Part shown: one piece after another, positions 48,772 through 59,987 of the stretch | Layout: each line of letters starts with the position of its first letter | Numbering within the stretch: position 1 is the stretch's first letter | NCBI GenBank assembly: GCA_034509735.1 | Contig: JACGWO010000004.1 | Coordinates: 22,425,395 to 22,489,394 of the forward strand | DNA length: 64,000 nucleotides | Direction: 5' to 3' | DNA from: Sesamum alatum | Taxonomy: Eukaryota > Streptophyta > Magnoliopsida > Lamiales > Pedaliaceae | Notes under the pieces: generated by a model | What the model was told of the DNA's origin: nothing | The model's database searches: none | What the model saw: the letters and a program-made list of their open reading frames with translations, nothing else | Made by a program: the position numbers and the translations under genes

Positions 48772-48937
48772 AGATTATTGATAACTTTGATCTGATATGA
48801 GAAAAAAACAAGTGCACAACAGCTGGATTTCAATGACTTGACTTTTACTGATAATAATGTTGGCTTATATAAACATACAAAATGCAATCTTAGCAGAAAA
48901 TATGAAAATCAGCCCGCTTTAGCAAGAACATAGCTAA

Positions 48938-49824
48938 GGAATCGTTTTGTTCGTTTTGTTCAAATGAGAGGAAAGGGAAAGGGAAAGGGAAAGGGAAAGG
49001 GGGAGGGGAAGGGGGAAGGGGAGGGATCGAATAATAGTTTTCTTTCAAGTTGTTTGGTATGATTGGAAGGGGGGTAAATCTAAAATACTTTTCATTGTTT
49101 GGTACGAGAAAATTAGATTAAAAAGAAAAGACTAATTTTTATAATTTTACAATTCAACCCTTTCTCTTCATTTTGTATTAGAAAATAAACAAGTTAATAT
49201 TATACTAATATCAAAGATCTAAAAACCTTAGTAATAAAAAATATGTCAAAAAATAACAATAATATTTATTATTAATAAAAATATTCATCAAAACGAATAT
49301 TGTTCATTTATTCTAAACTATTTAGTTTAAATAAAGTAAAAATTACTCGTGTCGGCGGTGGTAAGATGGAATACGATTAGGAGAAATGATTATTCAATCA
49401 AGATTAATAGCAAATTAGCAATAAAAAATTCTGAAAAATTGCAAATACAAAGTATGTTACCGAATTGTTGACTTAGATGTAATAGTTTTTCCAACGATTT
49501 GGTTATTTTTTATCTGACGATTATGTATGGTATTATCAGCGGGAAGGAAAAAAAGAATTGGAGGAAAATATATATATATATGGGCAATAGAGTAAATAAA
49601 AATAAAATATGTATTTTTTTTTTTTTGTCTTTTTGGCCTTAACTTCCACTCTTCCACCCAATTTCAGATGGAAACGAAAATAGACTCCGGAGGAGTTTCA
49701 TATACATCCAGTTTTACTTCCCCTCCATCTCTTCCACAAACCAAGCCCTAAATTTTTTTCTATACATTCCTTTTTAATTCCACTTCTCCTATACTTCCAC
49801 TTTTCCTCCCAACCAAACATATTC
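48938..49824. mobile_element. Tourist-like MITE (PIF/Harbinger type), copy 2
   Basis: Same family as 6157-6992; TSD TAA at 48935-48937 and 49825-49827. The uninterrupted LTR at 38662-38913 shows the empty site. Near its left end it has gained a (GGGAAA)n microsatellite (48970-49005). Confidence 0.9.
48970..49005 (+). repeat. (GGGAAA)n microsatellite
   Basis: About five units followed by impure G/A sequence to 49025; absent from MITE copy 1 at the same place. Confidence 0.85.
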
Positions 49825-49919
49825 TAATTGGTAACAGAAACGTAGAATCAATCAAATGCAACTAAGTGTCGGTAAAGAATAGGATTTTATTCTAACAATA
49901 AAAGCTGAAAAAAACTCCA

Positions 49920-51026
49920 TCATTCTCATCCCCAGTTCTTTAATTTGTCAACTTTCTTTCCTATTTCTAGTTTAAAATACTTTCTATTCATCTTGTATAT
50001 TAGATTAGATTCAGTTAATTTCTTTACCATCCCCAAATAAAATGGGTTTTAAGTAATTATTTCCAAATACAAAACATTCACTCATGAACAACTTTGATGT
50101 GACCCAACATGGAATGATATGCATCTTGACATGAGGAAAAAAGAAACAGGCTCGACAGGTGGAAACATTTATATAGCAAGCACAAAAAGATTAATTTTAG
50201 TACAAAGTCTCATGTATAAGTACTATTTATTTCTCGGATCATGAAAAATGTCATCTTCTGCCACTTTGTCCAGATGACTTCACATTTCTAAGCCTTGTTT
50301 TATTCGTTTTGCTGGGAAACTTTTTACCCTTGGATCGAAGTTGATGGAAATATGGATGGGTGGATGCTGTATATTTCCATTGACCCTTTTCAATTTCTAA
50401 TCTAAATAAAGTGAATTCTCATAGCTAGCCATCATTGTCTTGATTGAAATTTATTTTCAGATTATCATCTTTTTGCTCTAACAGTGGAAACCCCTTTTTC
50501 CTTTACCCTTTCTCTTTTTTTCAAGGAAAAGAAAGAGAATGTGTGGGACAATGAACCATGATCATCGCATGGTAAGAAATTTGTCATGTCGTGTAAGGAA
50601 AAGTGGGTGCAAGAATTTGAACAGGGAAAAGGGGGGTTTTGTGTTGGAGGAGAGAATGTAAATGGATGACAGTCCAAAAAACAATTTGGTGAAGTGATGG
50701 CACTGAAATAATCCAACAAAATGCTGCAAAAACTTTTCTTTTTTTTTTTTCCCTTTTAGTTTTTCATTTGTGTTAATTCCATCTTGATTTGCTTTATTTT
50801 TTGTTTGTTTTTGGTGGGGTTGGGGACTTGAACTTTCTAGGGTTTTTAAACCTCTTTTGTGGTGTTTTTGCACTCACTCAAAGAGTTAAATCTTGACCTC
50901 CTTACCAAAGTCCAAATGTGTCTTTATTTTGCCTTTCCTTTTTCCCACTAACAATTGTGGTATTTCAATCCCGAAATCATGACAAATTAGGTCTTACCCT
51001 AAGGTAACACTGATGTCCTATCTTTC

Positions 51027-51057
<31 letters not shown>

Positions 51058-51283
51058 TTTTTTTTAATTCGATTCATTAGTTTAATACATTCAAACATAC
51101 AAGAAAACTTACAATTTTAATCATGTAAATCAATTTGTGCAGGACTAAAAATTGCAAGTTAATTGGGTCATGTGCAAGTTATATGGAATTCTCGGGCTAA
51201 GTTGACAGAAAAATGATTAAAATTGCCAAAATTTTAGAGTTACGAGACTAAATTACAAAAATAAATCATATAGGACCAACAAT
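49920..51283. other. Stretch without genes
   Basis: No domain seen. The minus frames near 50465-50873 are low-complexity. A T-run lies at 51041-51065. 51075-51280 shares 'aattgggtcatgtgcaagtt' and 'aaaattgccaaaatttt' with 37855-38235 and may be a MITE fragment. Confidence 0.5.
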
Positions 51284-51579
51284 CACTAGAAAAAAATCTA
51301 TTATTGGTCACATTTTTATTGGCTATGGATTAAAATCATGATAAATAGTTATTATTAGCCATGTTTAAATAAAAACCATTGTAAAAATCTAGTTATCCAC
51401 CATAAAAACTATGTTTACCATGGTTATGAACCATGGCAAATGTTTTTGCCATGGCTTTTAACCATGACAATTGTTTTAGCCACACTCGCAAAAACCATGG
51501 CTATCATTAAATGTTACTACGAGTATTTTTTATTAATTATGGCAATTAGCCATGGTTAAATGTTAAATTTATTCTAGTG
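51284..51579. mobile_element. CACTA-type MITE, 'ccatggc' family, copy B
   Basis: CACTAGAAAAAAATC start, TTTATTCTAGTG end, perfect TSD AAT (51281-51283, 51580-51582). The interior holds several 'ccatgg' palindromes in 'aaccatgg(c/t)' context. 296 bp, no coding. Confidence 0.88.
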
Positions 51580-51699
51580 AATGCCACCCTTTTAAGTTAT
51601 ATGACTAAAATTATATTTCTCTCTAATTGTACATCGATATTTCTAAATAAGTGAATATTTTCAAAGAAAATAAATAAACAAGAAAACTACTAAGAAGTA

Positions 51700-51800
51700 G
51701 ATTACATACATACTTACAATCATGGAATTCGAACCATAACTTCTTGGTTGTGAGCCTCAACTTTATTACTCAAACAAGGCCCTATTAGCAAGTAAAATTG
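51700..51800 (-). mobile_element. Possible SINE relative
   Basis: Minus strand: 'aagttgaggc' and a B box-like GGTTCGAATTCC (51724-51735) parallel the SINE at 23290, which has the same spacing between these blocks. The A box is degenerate. Tentative. Confidence 0.35.
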
Positions 51801-53148
51801 ATGTTCTTAATTCTCTAATTATAAAAAAATAAAAATTAAATTTGAGGTTCATTTATATAACTGTTTATCAATTTTAGTAATAGTTTATTATTTATGTTTT
51901 TTAAGGAATGTTATTATTAAAATTGTATGTTTGATTTATAGTCACATGTTGATTGAGAGTTATTGATTGTATTTTTATCAATCTTGATTTTGTTGATGTG
52001 ATTGAAGTTTCTTAAAATAATACAAAAAAAACAGTGTTCAAATTCATGCTCCATGATTGTGAGTCAAAGGTCTTCCAATTATTAGTTGAAGATATATAAA
52101 CTTATTTTTTAAAGAATTTATCTTGTATTTTTTTTCATATATTATTAAATTGAGAATTGCCATGTACAAAAAAAAAATTTAAAAATAAAAAGAGTGATTT
52201 AGATTGCATGAGTTAATGGGTTAGGGAATATTTTAACTACTTTATAAGCTGATTCTTTGATCTAATATTTTATTAATGCATTTTTTAAATTTGAAAAAAA
52301 TAAAAAGAATTGATATTTAAGGGTTCATATCTTAGTAGACGTGCGAAATACGATGTAAGTGAGACAAGTCATTTTTGACTTGAGATTGATTGCCAAAGCA
52401 TTTATGCACTTAGCTTCAGGCTCGTAATCGCAGTGCGCTTAAAATATTGTAAAGTGTTTGGTAAATTTTTTTACAAATAAATTTATAAGATCTGAAAATT
52501 AAGATGTTATAAATTTATAAACTCTTTAAAAGAAATAATAATAAGCAGTTTTCAACTTTTTTATTTTTTTTTGTAAATTAGTCAATTTTTCTTCAAATTA
52601 ATTCAAAAAGTGTCATTAGTAACATATTATAAGTTTTATGATTTTAATTTATCCGAACACTTCATTAAGTTTTTTTATATATATAAAAGTAAGATTTAGG
52701 ATCTTTTAAACTCCAAAAATATTCTATAATATGTATGAACTTATAAAATTTTATAAATAAGCTTCGCCAAACATCCACTTAGCTACGGGACGCTAGTCCA
52801 CAAATTCTTGAGACGATCTAATTTTCAAATTTAAATTGGTAATAAAACACAAATTGAATTGGATGTTGGATCAATTCCTCAACTAACATTCCAAATTTAA
52901 ATTGAATTATTAGTTTAGAATTTTGGGGAATAAAACTTATATTAAGTTCTGATTATTCACCAAATAAATTTAATAAGCATGTTTTAAGTTCTGATTCTTG
53001 GGAACGACCTACAAGACAATGGTTTCATTTCATCAGAGTTGCCTCTAGTGAGGTCACTGCGACTCTCAAGTTAAAATAGATAGTCATATAAAGATTATTA
53101 GACAATAAGGGTCATAATAAGCACTAAAAAAACCACACTAATAAGTGG
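51801..53148. other. Stretch without genes
   Basis: A+T-rich with no recognisable domain, element end or RNA gene. Confidence 0.5.
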
Positions 53149-53156
53149 TATGGAGG

Positions 53157-53310
53157 TAGGCCCGTAAATGGGCCCATCATACCCAGACCCAGACCCATTT
53201 TAATGGGTCTAGACCCAGGCCCAGGCCCCAATATTTAAAATTAGGCCCAGATCCAGACCCAGACCCATTAAATTAAAAGAATTGGGTCTGGGTCGGGTAT
53301 ATACCCACCT
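53157..53310. repeat. hAT left terminal and subterminal region
   Basis: TIR at 53157-53172, then repeated 'cagaccca' and 'gggtctg' motifs in both orientations. Confidence 0.85.
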
Positions 53311-53339
53311 CTACCCGATGAAATTTTACCCAGACTTGA

Positions 53340-54707
53340 GACCCTGTTCTTCTTCTTCAGAAACTTCTTCAATTTCATATCCCCAAATCACACTCCTCTC
53401 TCGACCAAGCTCCATCTCCAAAGCTGCCGTGCCACCAACTCCGCCGTTGCCACCACCACCTCCGCCGCTACCACAACCATCTCCGCCTACCACCGCCATC
53501 TCTGCAGCCCGCAGCTGCCCACCACACGCAGCTCATTGTCACTCTCTCAAATCTTCATAGTCCACATACAGATTTTGTAACTATTATTCCTTCTTCTTCA
53601 CCAAAACATGGCTCTTTGACTTCCAAGAAACATATATGTAAGTTCTTGTTCATCAATTTCTTGGAATAATTTCTACCCTTGTTTATTTTTGGTGGGTTTT
53701 GGTCTATTTCTAGGATTTGGGTGTCGGCCTTTTGAGTTGAAATTCAACGTGGGTTTTTGAGATTTTGGAGTAAATACATCAATTCGTTCTTGCTTTATCT
53801 TGGGTTTCGATTGATGAGTTTTACCTGTTATATCTTAGTTTGATACCTTGTTTTCGGATTGTAGTAAGGTTTCATCTGGTCGGTTACTGTTAGTATAATT
53901 TTGGTAATTCTCTTCTCTCTTCCAAGACTAACTGATAGTATGAAGGTTTCTTGTATTTGGGATTATCACTGCCTGGCCCTGCATCAACTGTGTTCTTCAG
54001 TATTTTGAGGTTCTTAACTTAAGTATTAAATAAAGTTTGTATCTTTTGGGGTTGTTGGTGGATAAGCTGATTTTGAGAGGTGGGTTTTATGTTTTCTTGG
54101 AGTTTTATTTAGTGTTAGTATTGAGATTAAGTGAGAAAGATTTGTGGGTTGTTGAATAATTTAAGAAATCTCATGTGGGTTTCTTTTCTAATGATTGAAT
54201 TTGGATAAACAAGACTTCATTTTTGACTTAAACAAGCTCAATTTGCTGGTTTTTTATAAGTATTTCTGTTCTTAAGTATTAAATAAATGGGTTTTGACTG
54301 CAAATCTAAATTATTTTTACTCCTGTTATGGAGACAGATTTATATATTTTCACTGATTAAGACATAACTAGGTGAAACTATACATGCTTACACAAATAGA
54401 ATATATCTGCACTTATTGGTGTTCTTTACCACTAATTACCACAGAAACGGTGCTGGTCAGATGTATATTGATGGGCTAGAATGTGAAAACAAAAATCTCC
54501 TAAATCATATACCTTTTTGGTATTTTTATGCCAACACAGAGAAGCCCTCAAAAAGAGAAACGTTCTCTCTGTGTTGACACACATTTTCTGCTGTATTTCT
54601 GTGCTTAATTCTATTTTTGTATAGAAAGACACACTGTTGAGTAGGTTGTGTCTAACTATCTATCATTATCTTGACATGATTTAATTTTTCTTTGCTAGTT
54701 TTTTTTA
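53340..54707 (+). promoter_or_regulatory. hAT gene leader with probable 5' UTR intron
   Basis: A C-rich, CCA/CCG-rich exon-like block (53340-53630) ends near a good donor (ATAT/GTAAGTTC, about 53638). The T-rich intron-like stretch that follows reaches an acceptor 'tttgctag' near 54697, ten bases before the ATG. The 92-codon Pro-rich frame at 53282-53560 runs through the subterminal repeats and is more likely leader than protein. Confidence 0.5.
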
Positions 54708-56723
54708 ATGTCGGCATCTCATAGTGAATCTAGCCAACCAACGTCAATTCATAGCTCTGGCGGTAGTGGTGGCAATGATGATGTAACCGATCAATCAAGA
54801 GGCAACAAACGAAAGCAGTCAGTTGTGTGGGAACATTTCACAAAGGTTAGAGGTGTAAACGATGTTGTGCATGCTAAATGTAATTACTGTGATAAGCTTT
54901 TATCTGGTAATGCTGCATATGGTACTACTCATTTGAAAAAACATTTGAACAATGCGTGCCCAAAGTTTAAACTTGAACGTAGGAGTGGTTTGGGTGTGAG
55001 TCCTAGAAGCGAGTTCAAGTTTGACCAAGTTAAAAGTCGAAGGGACTTGGCAATTGCTTGTATAAAACACAAGTATCCGTTCAATATAGGGGAGCATGAA
55101 TACTTTGAGATCTTTTTGAATGGTTTGAATCCGGATTTTAAGCTCCCTTGTAGAAATACCATTAGAGGTGATGTGATTCAAGTATACGAGGAGGAAAAGG
55201 TCAAAGTTTATAAATTATTGAATGTGCTTGGATGTAAAGTGTCTTTGACCACGGATATTTGGACTTCCGATCATTCACATGTTGCCTATTGCTGTTTGAC
55301 TGCTCATTTTGTTGACAATGCTTGGGAATTGCAAAAGAAAATTCTTGCATTTAGAGAGATTCCATATCCACATGATGGCGAAGCTTTATTTAATTTTATG
55401 AAAGAAATGATTTTGGAATGGAATCTTGAGAAGAAGTTGTTCTCAATTGTTGTTGATAATGCTACAAACAATGATGTCATGATTAGAAAATTGAAGGATT
55501 GGCTTAGAGATGACTCACTGATTGATTTTGATGGGGATTTATTGCACGTGAGATGTAGTGCACACATTTTAAATTTGATCGTGCAAGATGGATTGAATCA
55601 AATAAGAGGACTCATCGATAAAATACGTGAAACTGTGAGATATTTGAATAAATCTCCTGCAGCTAGTCAAAAATTTGAAATTGCATTAAATCAATGTAAT
55701 TTGGTGGATAAGAGGCAAGTAGCGATGGATGTCCCGAATAGATGGAACTCTACATATGATTTGCTTGCTACAGCTTTACCGTTGAAAGAAGCCTTTTCTC
55801 GGTTACAGAGAATAGACAAACATTATAAGTTTAATCCACCTGAACAAGAATGGGAAGTAGCCGAAGTTGTTCATGAGTGTCTTCAAATATTTTATGAAGC
55901 TACTCGTCATTTTAGTGGCCGCAAATATCCAACGTCAAATGTATTTTTTCCTGATGTTTGTGAAATTCACTTAAAGATGATTGAGTGGGAAAATAGTAAT
56001 CACAATTTCGTCAGGAGAATGGTTAGTCCCATGAAAGAGAAGTTTGATAAATACTGGGAAGAGTGTTGCTTGGTTCTAGCTGTTGCGGTTGTCTTTGATC
56101 CTAGGTTTAAGATGGATTTGGTACAGTATTTTTACACTAGGATTTATGGTGCAAATGCTCACTCGTATATCCAGAGGGTCCGAAATACTTTATATCAGTT
56201 GTTTATTGGTTATGGAGGTAGTTTGACCCCTTCAATGAATGAATTCGCCACGGTGAGTAGCTCTGGAGGTGAAACACGTGAGTCTCTACGTGATTTTGAT
56301 AGATGGTGTTATGAATCACGTATTTCAATAAATCAAAAATCAGAGTTGGAGAGTTATTTAGAGGAGGCAAGATTTCCAAGGGCAGAAACATTTAGCATCT
56401 TAGATTGGTGGAAAACCAATGGCCCTAAGTTACCCATATTGTCCAAGATAGCACGTGATATTCTTGCAGTGCCTGCCACTACCGTTGCATCAGAGGCAGC
56501 ATTTAGCGTCGGAGGCCGTGTCATTGATGAGTCACGTGCGTGTTTGCTTCCGGATGTTGTAGAAGCATTAGTGGTAGCTGATGATTGGATTGGATCAATT
56601 CCCGAAAAGGGTAAGTAAAAATAATTTGTATTATGATTAGTCTTATTATTTTTGTATTTGTTAATAATATATTTTCTATTATTTGGAATTTATGCAGTTG
56701 TTGATGATTCGACATCATCTTAA
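54708..56723 (+). CDS. hAT transposase (BED finger, hAT dimerisation domain)
   Basis: Cuts and rejoins DNA at the ends of its element; acts in the nucleus. The ATG at 54708 opens an uninterrupted 636-codon frame. Residues 1-38 are Ser/Gly-rich with a basic GNKRKQ patch. A BED zinc finger follows at about 40-85 (C58, C61, H75, then H79/C84). The RNase H-like core has its first acid in TTDIWTS (D183), the second in VVDNATNND (D250), then CSAHILNLIVQDGL (283-296) and DVPNRWNSTYDLL (341-353). The C-terminal dimerisation domain ends with VPATTVASEAAFS (588-600), whose Glu 596 matches the third acid. A typical intron follows: donor GTAAGT at 56611 and acceptor TATGCAG ending at 56697. Using it replaces the last two residues (Gly-Lys) by eight others ending at the stop 56721-56723, giving 642 residues; unspliced, the frame stops at 56618. 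No internal stops or frameshifts. Confidence 0.95.
56611..56697 (+). other. Probable intron in the hAT transposase gene
   Basis: 87 bases, GTAAGT ... TATGCAG, T-rich. Its removal extends the protein by a short acidic/Ser tail. A second intron-like stretch in the 3' UTR may run from about 56771 (GTATGG) to 56880 (TTTTTTGCAG). Confidence 0.65.
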
Positions 56724-57089
56724 ACTCAAGTGTTGAGTACCTTAAATAATACACTCTGATTGTTCTTCATGAGGTATGGATAATGAATCTATCATTAGTT
56801 TAAACTTACAATAATCTTAATACTTTTGGTTTGAGTTTATCTCATTTTTTTTATTAATCTTATCTTACTAATTTTTTGCAGAAAGCTTGGTTTGTGCAAA
56901 CATCAATGATGCACCATCGTCACTCGGCATTTTGGAAGAAGTTATTGTAATCTTTTCTTGTTCTTGGTATTTTGGGTCTTAGATTGAATTTGCAAGAATT
57001 TGAAATGATTTGTAAAGTAATTTGAAGCATTGAATTGAATTTTTAATATACTTTTTTATATAGAGAGAGAGAGGAAAAAAAAAAAAAAA

Positions 57090-57279
57090 AAATGGGTCTG
57101 GGTCCGACCCGACCCGGAAAATCGGGTCTGGTCGGGTCTTAGGACCCATGGGTCTTGAGACCCATGGGTCTTGAGTTGAATTTAATGGGATGGGTAGGGT
57201 CTGGGTAGAAACAATTTTAATAGGGTCTTGTTTGGGCCTGGGCCTGGGTAGGGTAAGACCCTACCCATTGCCAGGCCTA
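57090..57279. repeat. hAT right terminal and subterminal region
   Basis: Repeated 'gggtct' and 'gacccatgggtct' motifs, then the TIR ending ...CCATTGCCAGGCCTA. Preceded by an A-run (57074-57091). Confidence 0.85.
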
Positions 57280-57287
57280 TATGGAGG

Positions 57288-58838
57288 GTGTATTTTAGGT
57301 CTAGCCCATTTTACAGTCTACATGTGGGGTCTCGGGACGATGTCCTGTGTAACTTCATCTATTGCTACCAAGCTAACCAGTTAATTGGGTCGGATTGACT
57401 CAACTCCACTCGACTAAAAATATGCAGATACAAATCTCATTTTCAGATGAAAGCTATAAGGTGAGGTATATGTGTTCTTTTACCTATTTTTTCATATCAA
57501 TAAACTCATTTTTTTTTTTTTAAAAAAAGAAGAATCTTTATAACATTTTATAAGGTTGATGTAGACAAGCATCACACATTAGTTGCAAAAAAGAAGCTCG
57601 AACAGCTTATAAGCCCCAAAACCTCTTCTCCCTAACGAGCCTTTTCAAGACAAAATCGTGAGACTTATATAAAGATAGAGCAGATAATACCTCGCGCAAT
57701 GAGACACCAATTAAATAGCAAGTCACATCAAATGTGAAATCTAAACACCCCTGATATGGGGGTAAAAGAACCCCTCGTACAAGCTCCCCCTCTCTTCTCT
57801 TTGTCATTTTTTCTATTAAGAACTCCAAGTTTAATCCATGAGGATGAGGCCAAGTTTTAATCTGCGAAGACAAGGCAATCGTATAGCAGTTCACGAGGAC
57901 AAGGATAATTCTTAAGGACGAAATCATAGTGTAGCAAGATACGAGGGAATCCGAGAAGACTTGGGGGGATCTCCCCCAAATTTATCTCTCATCATTATGC
58001 CGGATTTCGGTGAGGAACCCCTACTAAGCCACGACGGGAAAAATACGACGACTCTACTAAAGACAAAGGCATCGAATAAAAAGAGTATAAAGGAGCAGAG
58101 CCTGCAAGAAATCGATTCCTATCCATGAGGGAACGACCTATTAGCACCTCGAAATTAAAAAAATACGAAGAGGCTTGAAAGGACATAAATCTATGAGCAA
58201 ATCCTAAAAAAGATATTAGGAGATCTTTCTACCACCCAAATCGTCAGAAGTGATCCTACAATGCTCAAACATTATTCGAAATTCACCTATAAATAATCCT
58301 GAAAAATCAGCAAACAAGAGACCAATATTTTTCCTCTATTTTCATTTGAATTAACTATTTTTACCCATATCAACCCCTAAATTTGATGGCAACTTAACCT
58401 AATTCTAGAGTTTCCCATAGTGTCATGAGATCAATATGCGTTTTCCCGCCTTAGAGAGCCAAAAGTAGTGAAAATGAATCAGGTGCTTATTGCGATACGT
58501 ACTGTGTTTCATCATTGTGATGCCCACTAATTGTCCACTTCCATGATTGATTACAAAGCAACCAACACCCTCTTCAACTCACTAATTCCCATACCCAAAT
58601 GCGTTACACTAATTTTGCTATTGAATAATCTTGCTTAATATTTAATTATCCTATAATTTCAACACATAAGTACACTATAAAAACAAAGAATTATTTCTTT
58701 AATTATAAATGTCCACAACTTAAAAATTATGATAAATTAATATTTTATACCACGATCAAATAAAATTAATACGAAACCTAAATTTTAATCACCGTCAATC
58801 AATATTTACTATGGTTTCAGCAACGGCCTTGCCATGGT
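57288..58838. other. Stretch without intact genes; possible LTR remnant
   Basis: 57560-58480 is less A+T-rich than its surroundings and contains a CCTATAAATAATCC TATA-like site (58286-58299), as in U3/R of gypsy LTRs. No LTR edges or mate were found. The 106-codon minus frame at 57607-57927 has no recognisable domain. Confidence 0.35.
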
Positions 58839-59185
58839 AGAGAAAATTGCTCTTTACATCCCATAACTAACACTGTTTGTGATTTTGATCCCATTAATTT
58901 TTGACGTAGCAATTTTAATCTCATAAGTTCACAAACGTTGCAATTTTAATCCCATAGACAGATTCCATTAAAATTTTAACGGGATGGAGCACGTGCTCCA
59001 AGTCAAACATAAATTAACGGAGCACATGCCATGCACGTGCTCCATCCATTAAGATTTGGAATCTGCCATGGGACTAACATTGCAATGTTCGTGGACTTAT
59101 GGAACTAAAATTTCTATCGTCGAAAGTTAATGGGACCAAAATCACAAAATGTGTAAGTTATGAGACATAAAATGCAATTTTCCCT
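58839..59185. mobile_element. Fold-back MITE, 347 bp
   Basis: Arms of about 130 bases: left 'gaaaattgctctttacatccc...' pairs with right '...gagacataaaatgcaattttcc'. Ends AGAGAAAATTGC and, in reverse, AGGGAAAATTGC. The loop holds two G-box palindromes (GCACGTGC). TSD not resolved. Confidence 0.8.
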
Positions 59186-59191
59186 GTGCAT

Positions 59192-59505
59192 CACAAGAAA
59201 AATTACTATTGGCTACAAAATGTAATGATTATAGTTAAAAATCATGATAAATAACTATTATTAACCACGATAAATACAATCGAATAAAAAAGCTAGCTTT
59301 TTAACCATGAAAAGTTTATTGCCACAGTTAAAAGCCATTGTCGAAGCATTTGTCATGGCTTTTAGCCATGGTAAATATTTTAGCCACCCCCGCAAAAATT
59401 ACCACCAACAATCATTGCGTGATCGTAGCCAATGACTATTTGCTGCAACTGTTTATTATTAACAATGGTAATTAGTCGTGTTTAAATGCTATATTTTTTG
59501 TAGTG
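59192..59505. mobile_element. CACTA-type MITE, 'ccatggc' family, copy C
   Basis: CACAAGAAAAATTACT start, TTTTTTGTAGTG end, perfect TSD CAT (59189-59191, 59506-59508). Internal 'catggcttttagccatgg' and 'atcattgcgtgatcgt' segments match copy A in reverse orientation. The 6-base gap to the MITE at 58839-59185 shows two independent insertions side by side. Confidence 0.88.
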
Positions 59506-59508
59506 CAT

Positions 59509-59622
59509 GCAGAAACAACAACTAATACCGTCGGACAATCATGGCTAATTAGTATTTACTATAATTTTTTTATTTTTGATCATGGTAATTAATTATGATA
59601 AAAAGTTATATTTTTTATAGTG
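59509..59622. mobile_element. Fragment of the 'ccatggc' CACTA family
   Basis: 'gacaatcatggctaattagtatttac' and a final 'atattttttatagtg' match the right half of copy C. The left end is missing. Confidence 0.55.
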
Positions 59623-59987
59623 ATGATAGATATTATTTATCATATTTAAGTTGAGATGCGACCTTACAATCAGATTTATAATTACTATTAATTTCACACC
59701 ATTGCTGCAGTCATTCGAATTAGCATACGTAGTCGAAGTTGTAATTAAAATAATTGCATCAATACTTTACGAACTGTCGGCCAATGAGGCCTTATGTTAA
59801 TGGAAAATTGAGATTCGAGAACTCTTTATTTGATAAAATTGTTCGAGTTTATATATACATTTCCCGTTGTTAAAAAAAAATCTAGATTAATGTGAAGTTG
59901 ATGTCCAAAAATTTTATTTATTTTTTGGATGAATTCCACGGATACACTAAAAAAAATATGGGTTATCGCTATGGTTAATTATCCTAA

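Larger units (their letters stand above)
38662..49919 (-). mobile_element. Ty1/copia element with three nested insertions
   Basis: Minus strand. LTRs at 38662-38913 and 48779-49919 (the latter enlarged by a MITE). A tRNA-Met-type primer site next to the right LTR and a polypurine tract next to the left LTR give the orientation. Gag, protease, integrase, RT and RNase H are in copia order. Removing the solo LTR (2150 bp), the CACTA element (3687 bp), the MITE (887 bp) and their TSDs leaves about 4.5 kb, a normal copia length. Flanks TCTAT (left) and TCATT (right) do not form a clean TSD. Confidence 0.92.
48779..49919 (-). repeat. 5' LTR of the copia, interrupted by a MITE
   Basis: Plus-strand reading starts TGATAACTTTG and ends AAACTCCA. 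Matches the 252-bp LTR at 38662-38913 once the 887-bp MITE and its TSD are removed. Confidence 0.9.
53157..57279 (+). mobile_element. Complete hAT transposon, 4123 bp
   Basis: Terminal inverted repeats TAGGCCCGTAAATGGG (left) and, in reverse, TAGGCCTGGCAATGGG (right); perfect 8-bp TSD TATGGAGG at 53149-53156 and 57280-57287, as the hAT superfamily makes. Both subterminal regions are dense in 'agaccca/tgggtct' motifs (53180-53300 and 57090-57260), likely transposase-binding sites. It carries a single gene with an open transposase frame. This is the best candidate in the window for an autonomous, recently inserted element. Confidence 0.96.

Noticed and set aside
38657..49924. 5-bp TSD for the copia element at 38662-49919
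   Set aside because: Flanks TCTAT and TCATT differ at two positions; too weak to claim.
53282..53560. 92-codon Pro-rich frame upstream of the hAT transposase
   Set aside because: Overlaps the subterminal repeats and looks like leader sequence; no domain.
57607..57927. 106-codon minus frame as a gene
   Set aside because: No recognisable domain, no start or splice context, and possibly in an LTR remnant.
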